Notes: generated from the letters alone by a model not told the origin. Shown: positions 1-9,495, counted from the first letter of the stretch. The stretch: 64,000 nucleotides of DNA from CAYRPN01 sp964426135 (GCA_964426135.1 CAYRPN010000007.1:20536-84535), one strand, 5' to 3'. Numbers and translations are program-made.

Positions 1-39
1 CCGCCGGCATGTGAAGCGCCTTTTGCGCCCGCAGCCTGC

Positions 40-77
40 AATTTCAAATTTTCAATTTTCAATTTTCAATTTGCAAT
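40..77. repeat. heptanucleotide tandem repeat (AATTTTC-type)
   Basis: About five 7-bp units close to AATTTTC stand between the window edge and the stop of the TPR gene. The tract is A+T-rich in a GC-rich genome and matches other 7-8 bp tandem tracts in this window (23555, 51226, 53867, 56070). Nothing else is visible in positions 1-97. Confidence 0.7.
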
Positions 78-97
78 CCTGTCTTACCTTTCAACGC

Positions 98-3000
98 TTA
101 CTTCATTTCCGCCAATCGCTCCTGCGCGACCTTCGCCCACGGCGTGGAGGCATAGTCCTTGATCGCGCGGTTGAGTAGCGCCTTCGCCTGCTCGGGCTGC
201 TGCATGTCCTTGAGCACGGACGCCGCCTCCACGAGCGCAGCGCCGGACCACTGCGGATAGTCGTACGTGAACGGCACGACCAGCAGCGCCGTCGCCGCTT
301 CACCCAGCTTTTTCTGCTCGCGCAGGCAGATGCCGATCTGCAACTGCGCCTTGGCGGCGACCTCGGCGGCGGTGGCCTTGGTCACTTCGCGGTACTGGGC
401 GATTGCCTGGTCCCACTGCTTCTGGTTCTGCAGCGCCCAGCCCATGCCGTAGCGGGCCTCGTGCTTCCACTCGCTGTTGCCGTAGCGACCGATCAGCGTC
501 TCCATCGCCTGCCGGCTTTCGTTCCACTGGCCGGCGTAGGCGTAGGCGTGGCCGAGGCGTAGCGTGGCGCGGTCGCTGACGCCGGGGAACTGGTGCAGCT
601 CGCCCTTGTCGCGGAACGGCACGAGCAACTGGATCGCGCCGGCGAAATCCTTGGCCAGCATTTTCACCTCGGCCGTGCGATAGCGCGATTCAGCCGCCAC
701 CAGCGGGTTCTTGCTCTGGATCGATTGCCCGAACTGCTCGGCTGCGTTCGTCGCGTCGTTCTTGCCCAGGTAGCACGCGCCCAGCCGCAGGCGAATGCGA
801 TCGGACAGCGCCGGTTCCGGTTCCAGGTCCACCGCCTCCGTCAGCAGCGGGATCGCCGCGTCGAACGCATCGCGCAGCGCGTGCATCTCCGCCTGTTCGA
901 ACCGCGCCAGAATCGCCAGCGGCGCATCCGACGAAGCCTTGACGATCTGCTGGTACTGCTCCATCGCTTTCTGCTGCGCCGGCTGCCAGGGCACGGTCGC
1001 CAGCGCGACCACCGGCGCGTTCACCACTGGCGCGGGCTTGCCAGGCTCGGCGTTCTTCGTCGCCAGTTCCTGCGCCTTCTTGCGCGATTCCTCCGCCAAT
1101 GCCGACCGCGCGACTTCCGCTTCCACTTCGCCCACGGAGCGCCAGCACCACGCCGCCTCGTAGAACATGCGCAGGTGCGCCTCGCTGCCGGGCGCCTTCT
1201 GGCCGACGGAACCCGCGGTGGATTCGAAGTACTGCGCCGTCTCGCGCAGCTCGCCCAGCGATTTCGCATAAGCGTCCGAGGCGGCTTTCTTCTCCTCAGG
1301 CTTGGCGTCGCCCTTGCTCATGGCGATCTTCGCCTGCTGCATCGCGGCGCGGATGACTTCCTGCCGGCACTGCCCGCTGCGCCACGCCGCCTCGGGCGCC
1401 TCGGCCGATGCCGGGAACGCCTTGACCACGTTGTCGAAAATCGCCTTGGCCTCGGCGGGTTTGCCGCTTTCCTTCAGCGCCAGAGCGTGGTGGTACTGCA
1501 TCAGCGGCACCCACGCGACGCGCGTCGGATCCGCCGCGACGCCGGCCTCGAACTTCTGCCGGGCCGTCTCCATCGTCTTGGCGGCGTCGGCGGGCTTGTT
1601 CTGCTGCCGCTGCATCTGCGCCATCCGCAGGAACGCCAGCGGCGCCACCGGCGCCTTCTGCAACGGGTCGCCGTTGAACCGGTTCAGCTCGTTGAACGAG
1701 CCGCCCATGTCGCCCTGCATCGCCATCACCTTGGCGCGCTCCAGCACGGCCGTGGGCATCAGCGGGTGGGCGGCGAATTGCTGCATGACGCGCTCGTAAC
1801 CGGCGCGGGCGAGCTGCATGGTCTGATTGCGTTCGTTGGGTTCGACGATGATGGCGGCGACGCGCTGCCGGCAGTCGCCGATCTTGATGATCGCGGGCAC
1901 CAGTTCCGCGTGCTTCTCATTGCCGGCGATGAACGTGTCCAGCAGCTTGATCGCCTCATTCAACTGGCTCAGCAGCCTGCCCGTGGCGATGGCGTCCGTG
2001 GCGTCGGCGGGAGCGGTGCGGATGAGGCAGTCGGCCAACAGGAAACTGGTCAGCGCCAGATCGCCCATGCGTTCGGAGGAGCCGATGCTGCTGAGCGTCT
2101 TGAATGCGTCGTCGTACTGCGCGAGACGATACTGCGACAGGCCCATGCCGAAGCGGGCGGTGTCGATGGAGGCGAACTCGGGGAACTTGTCGATGACCGC
2201 CTTGTAGCGTTTGATCGCTTCGTCGTAGAGGGCTTTGAGCTGCGCGGGGTTCTTGGCGACCTCCGGATTTCTGCTGCCGGCGTCGGCGAGGGCGAAGGCG
2301 TTCTCGGCGGCGCGGAACATCACGGTGGGCAGCAGCGCGCTGCGCGGGTAGGCCGCGACGAAGCCGGCGATGGTCTGATCCGACTGCGGATACTGCGCCG
2401 CCAGGTGCTGGGCCGTGGCCAGCCGCTGCATGGCGAGTTCGACGCGTTCCGCCTCCGCCTTTTCATTCACGACGGTCTGGTACACGACGATCGCCTCGGC
2501 GGGCTGCTTGGCGCCGGCGAGCGTGTCGCCCAGTTCCAGCAGGATGTCGGCCCGGCGCAGCTTGGCATCGCCGTCCTGCGCCGCGAGTTGGCCGGCGCGG
2601 TCGGCGGCGGCGCGGTACTGCACCACGGCCGCGGCGGTGGCCTGCTGAACGACCGGCGCGTTGGCGGGATCGGCCGCCCCGATCGCCGCGCGGGCGAGGT
2701 ACCACCGAGCCTGGTAGCCAAGCTGCGGATGATCCTGCAGCGGCGGCAGCGCCTTGTTCGCCTCGGCCCAGTTCTTCGCCTTCACCTGGGCATAGCCCAG
2801 TTGGAGCTGCGCCTCGGGCAACAGCGGCGACTTGGGAAACGCGGCGATGAACTTCGTGAAGCGGTCAACCGCCTCGCCGGTCTTGCCCGTTTCGAGCATC
2901 AGCACGCCGGAGTAAAAGCCGGCTCGTTCGATGTGTTCGGGCGCGGGGCCTTTGACGAGCGCTTCGAGGCGTTCCTTCTCGCGCGGGTTGGCCTTGAACT

Positions 3001-3967
3001 GGTCGGGCACTTTCAGCGCTTCGGTCGCGGCGGTGATCGACGCCTGGTAATCGGTCAGCAGCGATTCGTAGAGCGCCGCCGCTTCATGCTTTTCATCGCC
3101 GAGGTGATGGGCGCGGGCGAGCAGGTAGCGCGCATGGACGCCGAAGATCGGATCCTTGAACGGAGCGAGCATGGCCAGCGTCCGGCCGCTGGCGAGGAAA
3201 TCGCCCGCGAGGAAATGCGCATAGCCGTTGTAATACCGGCCCAGGTCGCGGAACCGGCTGCGGTTGAGGACGGGGTCTTTCAGGAACGGCTCCGTGGTCG
3301 CCAGCGCTTCCTTCACCTTGCCCGTGCGAAGCTGCATCTCCGCCAGATCGCTGCGGCTTCGCGCCGCCCACTCCGCGTCGGCGGGCAGTTCGCCGGCGGG
3401 CGGCACGGGAGTGGCGGTGGTGCGCTGCGTGAACGCGGCCAGCGCCTGCGCGTAAAAATTGCCGGCCTGGTCGAAGTTGGTGGCCGCGTTCTGGCGATGC
3501 TGCGCCGCCTCGGCGGGCTTGGCGGCGGCCTGGCTGAGGAAGAACGCGCCCTGGCCCCGGTAACCGGCGCCCAGGTAATGCAGCGCGAAGGGGCGGTCGG
3601 GATAATCCGCGATGGCCGCCACCTGCTGGAGCAATTGAATCGCAGCGCCGTAATCGCGATCCAGCCCGTTGGGCAGGTTAGGGACCGCCGGCCCATCGAG
3701 CAGGCTCACCGCCAGGCCGTAGCGGGCCGCCGTGATCTCCTTGTGGCTGCCATAGGTGGCGATGAACTTGCGGAACTGCTCGGTCGCCAGCGCCCATTGC
3801 TTCTCATTGAACGCCCGCTTGGCGCTGTCGATCAGCGCGGCGGCCTGCTGCTCGGCATTGAGGTCCTGCGCCGCAGCCGGCGCGGAGTTAAGGGAAGCCA
3901 GCAAACACGCCATCCAGAGGATGAACGACGAAACCGATGATCGGCGCGCAAGCAGAGTGGTCGACAT
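98..3967 (-). CDS. secreted tetratricopeptide-repeat protein (BamD/YbgF-like helical repeats)
   Basis: A 1289-residue protein made almost wholly of tandem TPR-like helical hairpins, with the usual small residue/aromatic spacing (for example FAGDFLASGRTL, YRLAQYDDAFKTL, DFAGAIQLLVPF). Residues 1 to about 34 form a signal peptide: two Arg, a hydrophobic stretch and an Ala-rich cleavage region before QDLNAEQQ. I chose the ATG at 3967 because AGGAG lies about 9 bases upstream; the longer reading frame begins at a TTG and lacks such a site. Long TPR proteins of this kind usually scaffold periplasmic or envelope complexes. No partner is evident, and the neighbour (glycogen synthase) is a separate unit 500 bp upstream. 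The exact role is unknown. Confidence 0.85.
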   Translation of the reverse strand: MSTTLLARRSSVSSFILWMACLLASLNSAPAAAQDLNAEQQAAALIDSAKRAFNEKQWALATEQFRKFIATYGSHKEITAARYGLAVSLLDGPAVPNLPNGLDRDYGAAIQLLQQVAAIADYPDRPFALHYLGAGYRGQGAFFLSQAAAKPAEAAQHRQNAATNFDQAGNFYAQALAAFTQRTTATPVPPAGELPADAEWAARSRSDLAEMQLRTGKVKEALATTEPFLKDPVLNRSRFRDLGRYYNGYAHFLAGDFLASGRTLAMLAPFKDPIFGVHARYLLARAHHLGDEKHEAAALYESLLTDYQASITAATEALKVPDQFKANPREKERLEALVKGPAPEHIERAGFYSGVLMLETGKTGEAVDRFTKFIAAFPKSPLLPEAQLQLGYAQVKAKNWAEANKALPPLQDHPQLGYQARWYLARAAIGAADPANAPVVQQATAAAVVQYRAAADRAGQLAAQDGDAKLRRADILLELGDTLAGAKQPAEAIVVYQTVVNEKAEAERVELAMQRLATAQHLAAQYPQSDQTIAGFVAAYPRSALLPTVMFRAAENAFALADAGSRNPEVAKNPAQLKALYDEAIKRYKAVIDKFPEFASIDTARFGMGLSQYRLAQYDDAFKTLSSIGSSERMGDLALTSFLLADCLIRTAPADATDAIATGRLLSQLNEAIKLLDTFIAGNEKHAELVPAIIKIGDCRQRVAAIIVEPNERNQTMQLARAGYERVMQQFAAHPLMPTAVLERAKVMAMQGDMGGSFNELNRFNGDPLQKAPVAPLAFLRMAQMQRQQNKPADAAKTMETARQKFEAGVAADPTRVAWVPLMQYHHALALKESGKPAEAKAIFDNVVKAFPASAEAPEAAWRSGQCRQEVIRAAMQQAKIAMSKGDAKPEEKKAASDAYAKSLGELRETAQYFESTAGSVGQKAPGSEAHLRMFYEAAWCWRSVGEVEAEVARSALAEESRKKAQELATKNAEPGKPAPVVNAPVVALATVPWQPAQQKAMEQYQQIVKASSDAPLAILARFEQAEMHALRDAFDAAIPLLTEAVDLEPEPALSDRIRLRLGACYLGKNDATNAAEQFGQSIQSKNPLVAAESRYRTAEVKMLAKDFAGAIQLLVPFRDKGELHQFPGVSDRATLRLGHAYAYAGQWNESRQAMETLIGRYGNSEWKHEARYGMGWALQNQKQWDQAIAQYREVTKATAAEVAAKAQLQIGICLREQKKLGEAATALLVVPFTYDYPQWSGAALVEAASVLKDMQQPEQAKALLNRAIKDYASTPWAKVAQERLAEMK

Positions 3968-4345
3968 CAACGAATACTCCTGGGTGGACGTCGCGAATGG
4001 CGGGGTGCGGAGGCCTGCGGGCAAACCATATCAGAAAGCCCGCGCGGGCATACGAAAAGTGAACGGGTTCTCAAGTGTGCGTCTTCCGCGAACACGGCGA
4101 AATCCTTCGGTCAGGCAACGGGAGAAACGCGGCAAAAACCGGGCTTCCGATTGCAGTGAATCCCTTCACATCAGGCCGGCCTCCGCCGTCGATCGCAGAG
4201 CCGCCGTGTCAAAACGAGGCACTCTCAAACCCATCGCGGCGATTATCCGCACCGGGCAGGGCGCGGGTCAAGAGGAATTGTCAATGGTGAGGTGGAGGAT
4301 ACGGGACGACCCTGCCCGCCGATTGTCACCAGCTCCCATTTCTCG

Positions 4346-4452
4346 TTTAGCGGATGCACCGCAGGTGCCTGTCGAACGCCCCGCGACAGCGATGCACATC
4401 GCAACGGCGCGTCGTGCCGCGTTCGTCCAGACGCCTTCGGCGTTTCCGCTAA
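4346..4452. repeat. TTAGC-type REP pair (inverted)
   Basis: Two small palindromes face each other between the TPR and glycogen synthase genes. The left one starts TTTAGCGG and contains GCACC/GGTGC; the right one contains ACGCCTTCGGCGT and ends CCGCTAA. The right half recurs at about 51335-51361 (CAGACGCCTTCGGCGTTTCC). The gap 3968-4478 holds nothing else I can call. Confidence 0.5.
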
Positions 4453-4478
4453 CCTCCAGGCCGTTTAACCTTGTTCGC

Positions 4479-6779
4479 TCACACCGCCCGATCCAGCGCC
4501 AGCCCGTGCGCCTCGTGATAGCGTTTGCCCAGGTTGTGCCAGTCGAAATGTTCGGCGAAGGATTCAACGCTGTTGCGCAGGGCGATGCGCTCGCGCTGAC
4601 TGAGCTGGCAGAAGCGGAACATCAGGTCGGTCATTTCGTTGGCGGACTGGTCGTAGCTGGCGTAGCGGCGGTGGATGCAATAGATGCCGCGCTGCTCGTG
4701 CTCGGGCAGCAGTTGCAGCAGGTACGAGCCGAAGCCGGATAGATCGCTGGTGACGGCGGGCACGCCGGAGGCGATGGATTCGAGCGGCGTGTAGCCCCAC
4801 GGCTCGTAATAGCTGGGGAAAATGCCCAGGTGGCAGCCGCGCACGAACTGATCGTAGTCCATGCCCCAGAGCGGATTCGTCGGCGAGATGAACTCGGGGT
4901 GATAGATCACCTTCACTGGATCGTACTTTTCATTCCACAGCCGGCAGGTGCGAAGCTGGTTGAGCACTTCGTCCTTCTGGTCGTCGATCAGATCGTGCGT
5001 GACAATGCTCGGCGGCATGTTGCTTTTCCATGCGTGAATCAGGCGGCGGAATCGCAGCAGCCAGTATTCATCGACGAGCGTGTTCAGGTCGGGAATCTTG
5101 CCTTCGGTGCCGGCGCGGAAGAGCTTGTCGCCGATCCGGTTCTTGATTTCGCCGGCGATGGTCTGGAACTCGTCCAGCATCGCGCGGGTCTGCAGCGCGT
5201 GGACGTTGATCGTCCTGTACGGCCGCTTGGTCACGATGAAGGCGACGACGGTCTGTTTGCTGCCGCTGCTCTTGAGGCGATGGTTGAGCCGGGCGAGCGA
5301 CTCGATGGTCAGATCGAGTCCCTTGTTCTTGTATTCGTATCTTCCGCTGGTGAAGAAATAGAGCGTGCGGTCGAGATCGAAGGAATAGCTGGGGAAGAAG
5401 TGCCCCATCGTGAACTCGTGGATTTTCTCCTTGTAGACACGATGGAGATTCTGCATCTCGTGCAGCTTTTCAAACCGGGCGATGTTCAGGCCGTTGGGCA
5501 GAAGCAGATCGGGCGTGCGGCCCAGCAGGTGCTTGCACTCCAGCGCGGTGACATCGGACACGGTGGTGAACACGTGCGAGCCGTGGGCGGCGGCGCGTTC
5601 GATCTTGTACTGCGATTCGACGTTGAAGCGTTTGGCTTCGCCGTCGGCGTCGAAGTAGGGCAGATGGTCGTAGAAGATCGGCGAGTTCATCGCCAGGTAG
5701 CGACCGAGGATCGTGGCGTGCGTGGTGAACACGATCGCGCCCGGCCAGCGGTCGCGGCGCAGCGCGGGGATCGGCGTGCCCGCCATCCATTCGTGGAAAT
5801 GCGCGATGATTTGTCGGCGGGGCGATTCCTTCTGCGAGACAAACCACAGGAACAGCCGCGCCATTTCGCCGAAGGCGCAGACGTTGTTGACCAGTTCGTC
5901 ATCGGGCGTGCTGATGCCGTGGTTGTTCCAGAGGTGATACTTGATATCGCCCAGGCGGTTGAAGATGGACAGGTAATCGAGCAGCACGACATTGGGGCGA
6001 CCCGTGACCAGCCAGCGTCCGTAGTGAGCGCCCAGCCCCATGTCGCGCATCTGCTTGACCGCCTGTCCGATGGGGCCCGCCAGGGGCGCCTCCTCGAACT
6101 CCACGGAAGCGGTGGCGCGGTTGTAGGGGCCGATGAGGCAGAACCGCTGGCCCCAGCGATCCACCATGCTGGGCACCTTCGATCGGATCACCGTGTAGAT
6201 GCCGCCCACCTGGTTGCACACTTCCCACGCCAGCTCAAACAGGATCGGCTCGGTGCGCTTGTTGTGCGGCACGGCGGGCTGATCCGCTGCCGGCACAGGC
6301 GCGGCGGCGATGGTCGCCGGGTTGGCCGAGGGCTGCGACGCGGGTGATGCCGTCGCGGGCGCCGGGGCTGACGAAGCGGAAGCGGAACCAACCGCGGCAA
6401 TAACAGACGATTCGACCGGTGATGTGGCAGGCATGACGGACGGTGCGGATTCCGGGGCGGGTGCGGCGACGCTGACAGGCGGCGCATCGGGCCGCGTGAC
6501 GGATAGTGAATGGGAAGGAGCAGCGGGTGCGGACGCCGGCGGCAATGCGACCGGCGGCGTCGAAGCGGGAACCGGCGGCGAGCCGGCATTCTCCGATACC
6601 GGCGCAACCGGTGCAGCAACCGGTGCAGCAACAACGGGCACCGGCGGCGCGGGCGGACGGATCGGGGCGCTCAGCGGCGGCAGCACCGGCGCGGGCGGTG
6701 TCGGAGCTTCAGGCTTGGAGGTGGAGCCGCGCCCTGGCGTTCCCTTGCGTGCTGGCCGGCTGCCGCGTGATTTGCCCAT
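4479..6779 (-). CDS. glycogen(starch) synthase, GT3 (eukaryote-type) family
   Basis: A 766-residue protein. From about residue 180 it follows the GT3 glycogen synthase pattern: FELAWEVCNQVGGIYTVIRSK at the start of the first Rossmann lobe, then HFHEWMAG, FTTHATILGRYL, and near the C-terminus the acid-rich catalytic block SYYEPWGYTPLESIASGVP. GT3 enzymes transfer glucose, typically from UDP-glucose, onto alpha-1,4-glucan; most bacteria use the unrelated-looking GT5 GlgA instead. Residues 1-180 are a low-complexity Pro/Ala/Ser/Val region preceded by a basic segment (MGKSRGSRPARKG), with no counterpart in the family. The start at 6779 has AGGGG upstream; the longer frame extends into a poorly supported leader. 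It is cytosolic, with no signal peptide, and monocistronic by spacing. Confidence 0.9.
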   Translation of the reverse strand: MGKSRGSRPARKGTPGRGSTSKPEAPTPPAPVLPPLSAPIRPPAPPVPVVAAPVAAPVAPVSENAGSPPVPASTPPVALPPASAPAAPSHSLSVTRPDAPPVSVAAPAPESAPSVMPATSPVESSVIAAVGSASASSAPAPATASPASQPSANPATIAAAPVPAADQPAVPHNKRTEPILFELAWEVCNQVGGIYTVIRSKVPSMVDRWGQRFCLIGPYNRATASVEFEEAPLAGPIGQAVKQMRDMGLGAHYGRWLVTGRPNVVLLDYLSIFNRLGDIKYHLWNNHGISTPDDELVNNVCAFGEMARLFLWFVSQKESPRRQIIAHFHEWMAGTPIPALRRDRWPGAIVFTTHATILGRYLAMNSPIFYDHLPYFDADGEAKRFNVESQYKIERAAAHGSHVFTTVSDVTALECKHLLGRTPDLLLPNGLNIARFEKLHEMQNLHRVYKEKIHEFTMGHFFPSYSFDLDRTLYFFTSGRYEYKNKGLDLTIESLARLNHRLKSSGSKQTVVAFIVTKRPYRTINVHALQTRAMLDEFQTIAGEIKNRIGDKLFRAGTEGKIPDLNTLVDEYWLLRFRRLIHAWKSNMPPSIVTHDLIDDQKDEVLNQLRTCRLWNEKYDPVKVIYHPEFISPTNPLWGMDYDQFVRGCHLGIFPSYYEPWGYTPLESIASGVPAVTSDLSGFGSYLLQLLPEHEQRGIYCIHRRYASYDQSANEMTDLMFRFCQLSQRERIALRNSVESFAEHFDWHNLGKRYHEAHGLALDRAV

Positions 6780-6927
6780 GTCGATCCCCTGACTGAAAGT
6801 CGCTCCCGCGACGACCGGCGATTGTACGGGTTCGAAGCCGCGCGTGCAGGACAGGGCCAACCTGAGCGAAACACCGAGGAATCACCGGTCATGCAACCGC
6901 GACAATCCGCGAACGAGACCGTTTCGG

Positions 6928-7060
6928 GGTGGCCGGGGCTGGAGTCCGCGGAAGCCCCGGGAGGTCGCGCGACGGTTGACGAGGCATGTGGCGAACGTGA
7001 TTCGTTGGAGCAAGGTGAAACGTTCCGGGGCATCCGCCGAGCCTGCTGCCCCGGCCACCC
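6928..7060. repeat. inverted-repeat element, GGGTGGCCGGGG family, copy 1
   Basis: It starts GGGTGGCCGGGG (6928-6939) and ends CCCCGGCCACCC (7049-7060). The interior shares GGAGTCCGCG, AGCAAGGTGAA and TTCCGGGGCATCCGCC with the copy at 57279-57433. It fills most of the 6780-7123 gap; no gene is seen there. Confidence 0.7.
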
Positions 7061-7123
7061 GACGGCCACCCGATCGCTTCACTCGATTTGAAACCGCCGC
7101 GCCCTTTGTCACTTCGCCGCGCC

Positions 7124-7966
7124 CTATTTCTTGTCCTCCGCTTTCTTCTCTCCCGGTTTCTTCTCTTCCACCGGTTTCACCTCCGCCTTTTTCGCGGCAG
7201 CTTCGATCATCTCCGCCGCGAACCGCGCGTGCAGGATCGTGCCCAGCCCCAGCGGATGGCGTTCGACGCGCTCCTGGTATTCGCTCTTGGACCGTTCCTC
7301 GAAATGGGACTGGGCGATGACGATGCCCACGACGACCGGGTGCGCATCGCCGCCGTCGATGAAGGCCGGGCCGCCGCTGTCGCCGGCGAAGGTGGTGAAA
7401 TCACCGTGGAATGTCGGATGCGTCGCGCTGGGCAACAGCGGCGGACTGGCGAAGATGCCGTGGCGCGCCACGGGGAAACCGGCGCTGTTGGCTTCGAAGC
7501 GCTGCGGATAGGTGAGGACGAACAAGGACCGGCAGATGCCGACTTTCAACGCCTTGAGTTTCGCTTCATCCGCCAGCGCGGTCGCCGGCAGCGCGTTCAC
7601 CGGCACCGGCAGCGCGTCCGCCAGACGCAGCACCGCGACGTCCTGCTTGTCGTGCCGGACCCACAGCGGCTTGTTCTCCTGGCGCACCGGAATCTTGTGG
7701 TCCACGCGCTCGAAGGAACCATCAGGCTTCGCCTTGCGAAGGACGAGAGTCGCCGTCTCGCCTTTGGTTCGCTCCAGCGTGTGCGCCGCGGTGACGAGAT
7801 AGTGCGCCTTGTCGGCGTCATCCCGCCGGACCAGGAAGCACGTGGACGTGGAGTCGGGGTGAAAGAGCTTGAACGTGGCGTCCAACATCTCGCCCGCGAA
7901 ATCGGCGCTGGCGGGCGACGCCGGCAGCATGAGTGCGAACAACACGGCACAGGATTTCCATTGCAT
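7124..7966 (-). CDS. secreted trypsin-like serine protease
   Basis: A 280-residue protein with an N-terminal signal peptide (hydrophobic core CAVLFALMLPASPASA, residues 6-21) and a chymotrypsin-fold catalytic triad: His62 in VTAAHTL, Asp109 in KQDVAVLRL and Ser197 in the diagnostic GDSGGPAF. The fold is compact compared with HtrA/DegP and no PDZ domain follows, so this is a stand-alone exported peptidase. The last 25 residues are a Lys/Glu-rich tail (KKAEVKPVEEKKPGEKK) that may bind a polyanion or be unstructured. The ATG at 7966 is preceded by GGAGA; the longer frame adds 26 residues before the signal peptide and is unlikely. The substrate is unknown. Confidence 0.85.
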   Translation of the reverse strand: MQWKSCAVLFALMLPASPASADFAGEMLDATFKLFHPDSTSTCFLVRRDDADKAHYLVTAAHTLERTKGETATLVLRKAKPDGSFERVDHKIPVRQENKPLWVRHDKQDVAVLRLADALPVPVNALPATALADEAKLKALKVGICRSLFVLTYPQRFEANSAGFPVARHGIFASPPLLPSATHPTFHGDFTTFAGDSGGPAFIDGGDAHPVVVGIVIAQSHFEERSKSEYQERVERHPLGLGTILHARFAAEMIEAAAKKAEVKPVEEKKPGEKKAEDKK

Positions 7967-8117
7967 GGGCGGTCTCCGGATCTTCGCCGGCGAGGGCGTC
8001 CTCGCACCGGCAACATGGTTCATTTGATTACACTGGCCACGCAAGTTTCAATACTACCTGTTCGACACCCGTCGTCAGGCCTGTATCTTCTGTCACTCGC
8101 CCAATCCCGCACACACC

Positions 8118-8813
8118 ATGCTCACCATCACCACCCCGCCGCCGCATCCGCTGGTCGCCGCCTCGATTCTTTCAGCCGACTTCGGCTTCATGATCGCCGA
8201 CTGCAAGGACGTGCTGGGCAAAGGCGCCGACCTGCTGCACATCGACATCATGGACGGCCACTTCGTCCCCAACCTCACCATGGGCGTCGACATGATCCGC
8301 GCCCTCCGCAAGCATCTGCCTGACACGTACCTCGACGTGCACCTGATGGTCGAGCGCCCCAGCGAATACGTCGAAGCCTACGCCGCCGCCGGCGCCAACC
8401 TCTTTTCGTTCCACCTGGAAGTCAGCAAGCCCGCGCGGCCGAACGGCGAAGACCCCGTCGCCCTCATCGATCGCATCCATAAATCAGGCATGGCGGCCGG
8501 CATGGTCATCAATCCCCCCACCGCGCCCGACGGCCTCGCTCCACTGCTCGATAAGCTCGAACTCGTGCTGGTCATGAGTGTGAACCCCGGCAGGAGCGGA
8601 CAGAAGTTCATCCCCGACGTCCTGACGAAAGCGAAGTGGATCAAGCAGCGCATCGGCCCGAAAACCCGCCTGGAAATGGACGGCGGCCTGAACCCGCAAA
8701 CCGCCAAAGAAGCCGCCGCCGCGGGCGTCGATGTTTTCGTCACCGCCTCGGCGCTGTTCGGAACGCCGGACCGCAAAGCCGTGATCGAGGCGCTGCATGC
8801 GGCCAAGGCGTAG
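8118..8813 (+). CDS. rpe: ribulose-phosphate 3-epimerase
   Basis: A 231-residue TIM-barrel enzyme that interconverts ribulose 5-phosphate and xylulose 5-phosphate in the pentose phosphate pathway. Family motifs are all present in order: AASILSADF at the first strand, LLHIDIMDGHFVPN with the metal-binding His and catalytic Asp, DVHLMVERP, VLVMSVNPGRSGQKF, and EMDGGLN with the second catalytic Asp. Length is normal. The ATG at 8118 has no strong ribosome-binding site; it is divergent from the protease gene with about 150 bp between them. An intrinsic terminator follows at 8891. It is cytosolic. Confidence 0.96.
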   Translation: MLTITTPPPHPLVAASILSADFGFMIADCKDVLGKGADLLHIDIMDGHFVPNLTMGVDMIRALRKHLPDTYLDVHLMVERPSEYVEAYAAAGANLFSFHLEVSKPARPNGEDPVALIDRIHKSGMAAGMVINPPTAPDGLAPLLDKLELVLVMSVNPGRSGQKFIPDVLTKAKWIKQRIGPKTRLEMDGGLNPQTAKEAAAAGVDVFVTASALFGTPDRKAVIEALHAAKA

Positions 8814-8890
8814 CGTGTAGCTCCCGGCCAGATGCTCGCGATCAGCAGTTGCTCGCCATCGCCCCGCCATCATCCATGCTGCAACACCAG

Positions 8891-8915
8891 CCCCGCGCCC
8901 AGGCGCGGGGCTTTT
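8891..8915 (+). terminator. intrinsic terminator after rpe
   Basis: CCCCGCGCC / GGCGCGGGG forms a 9-bp GC hairpin with a 2-base loop, followed by CTTTT. It is positioned to end the rpe transcript. Confidence 0.7.
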
Positions 8916-8940
8916 CGTTCGTGCACCCTGCCCGCCCCAT

Positions 8941-9045
8941 GTGGCCGGCCACTGACCCCCGGGGTGTCTTTTTCCACATTAACCATCGCAATTGCAAGGC
9001 CTTACAAAATGACTGCCAAAAAGGTAGGACACTTTCCGGCCACAT
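8941..9045. repeat. conserved intergenic module, copy 1 (palindrome plus exact 36-bp block)
   Basis: GTGGCCGGCCAC at 8941-8952 lies 69 bp before a 36-bp block at 9010-9045 (begins TGACTGCCAAAAAGGTAGGA, ends TTTCCGGCCACAT). The same two parts recur at 57514 and 57582 with a 68-bp offset. The block contains the imperfect inverted repeat CTGCC-AAAAA-GGTAG. The rest of 8916-9209 shows no gene. Confidence 0.75.
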
Positions 9046-9209
9046 GGAAATGTCCTCAAATCCCCCTTCGAGGCGCCGTTCGTGGCCTGCCGGAAGCCGC
9101 GCAGACTTGCCAAAGAACAACCTCCGCCCGCGAGGACGGATACACCTAACATTGTACGAAATTAGTGAAGGTGACGCAAGCCCGCACCGGCAAAAAGACA
9201 GCCCGACGA

Positions 9210-9495
9210 TCACCCCGCCTCCGCCGCCCCCGTCGCCAGCCACCGCTCCACCGACCCAAGCCCCGCGATCCGCCTGCCCATCGCCGTGCTCATGAAGCCC
9301 GCATCGGGCACCGCGCCCGCCCGCCCCAGGTCCAGCCGATCCGCGTCCCAGCACGCGCCCGGGGGCCCCGATGTCGCGTCAGCATGATGCTTCTGATCGG
9401 TGTGCCAACGGCAGGCGTCGTACAGCAGATTGAACTGCTCATCCGTCACCTCGAACAGCTCCCCGCGCAGCCGCCGCGCCAGCTTCGCCCCGCGC
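9210..9495 (-). pseudogene. 3' remnant of an HD-type metal-dependent hydrolase-like gene
   Basis: The frame overlapping the 3' end of the next glycosyltransferase reads GAKLARRLRGELFEVTDEQF, LLYDACRWHTD, and CWDADRLDLGR. From memory of the family these match the C-terminal half of a widespread small HD-domain protein (pattern ARRLRG-LF-LTD---LL--AC--HTDG, then CWDADRLDLGRVGI). The N-terminal half with its HD metal site is absent: the match begins abruptly near 9495, where the unrelated glycosyltransferase sequence ends. I therefore read this as a truncated gene left at a recombination junction. It has no credible start of its own. Confidence 0.6.

Noticed and set aside
593..3940. 1115-residue open frame on the plus strand opposite the TPR gene
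   Set aside because: It is a mirror frame of GC-rich codons: Arg/Gly/Leu/Val-rich with no family motif, while the minus-strand TPR protein has clear repeats and a signal peptide.
7088..8323. 411-residue plus-strand frame over the protease and rpe start
   Set aside because: Antisense to the protease with its intact catalytic triad, and out of frame with rpe.
8998..9045. Short conserved peptide MWPESVLPFWQS encoded in both copies of the 36-bp block
   Set aside because: The peptide follows from identical DNA. Sequence beyond the block diverges in both length and frame, and no ribosome site is present, so I treat it as a DNA element.
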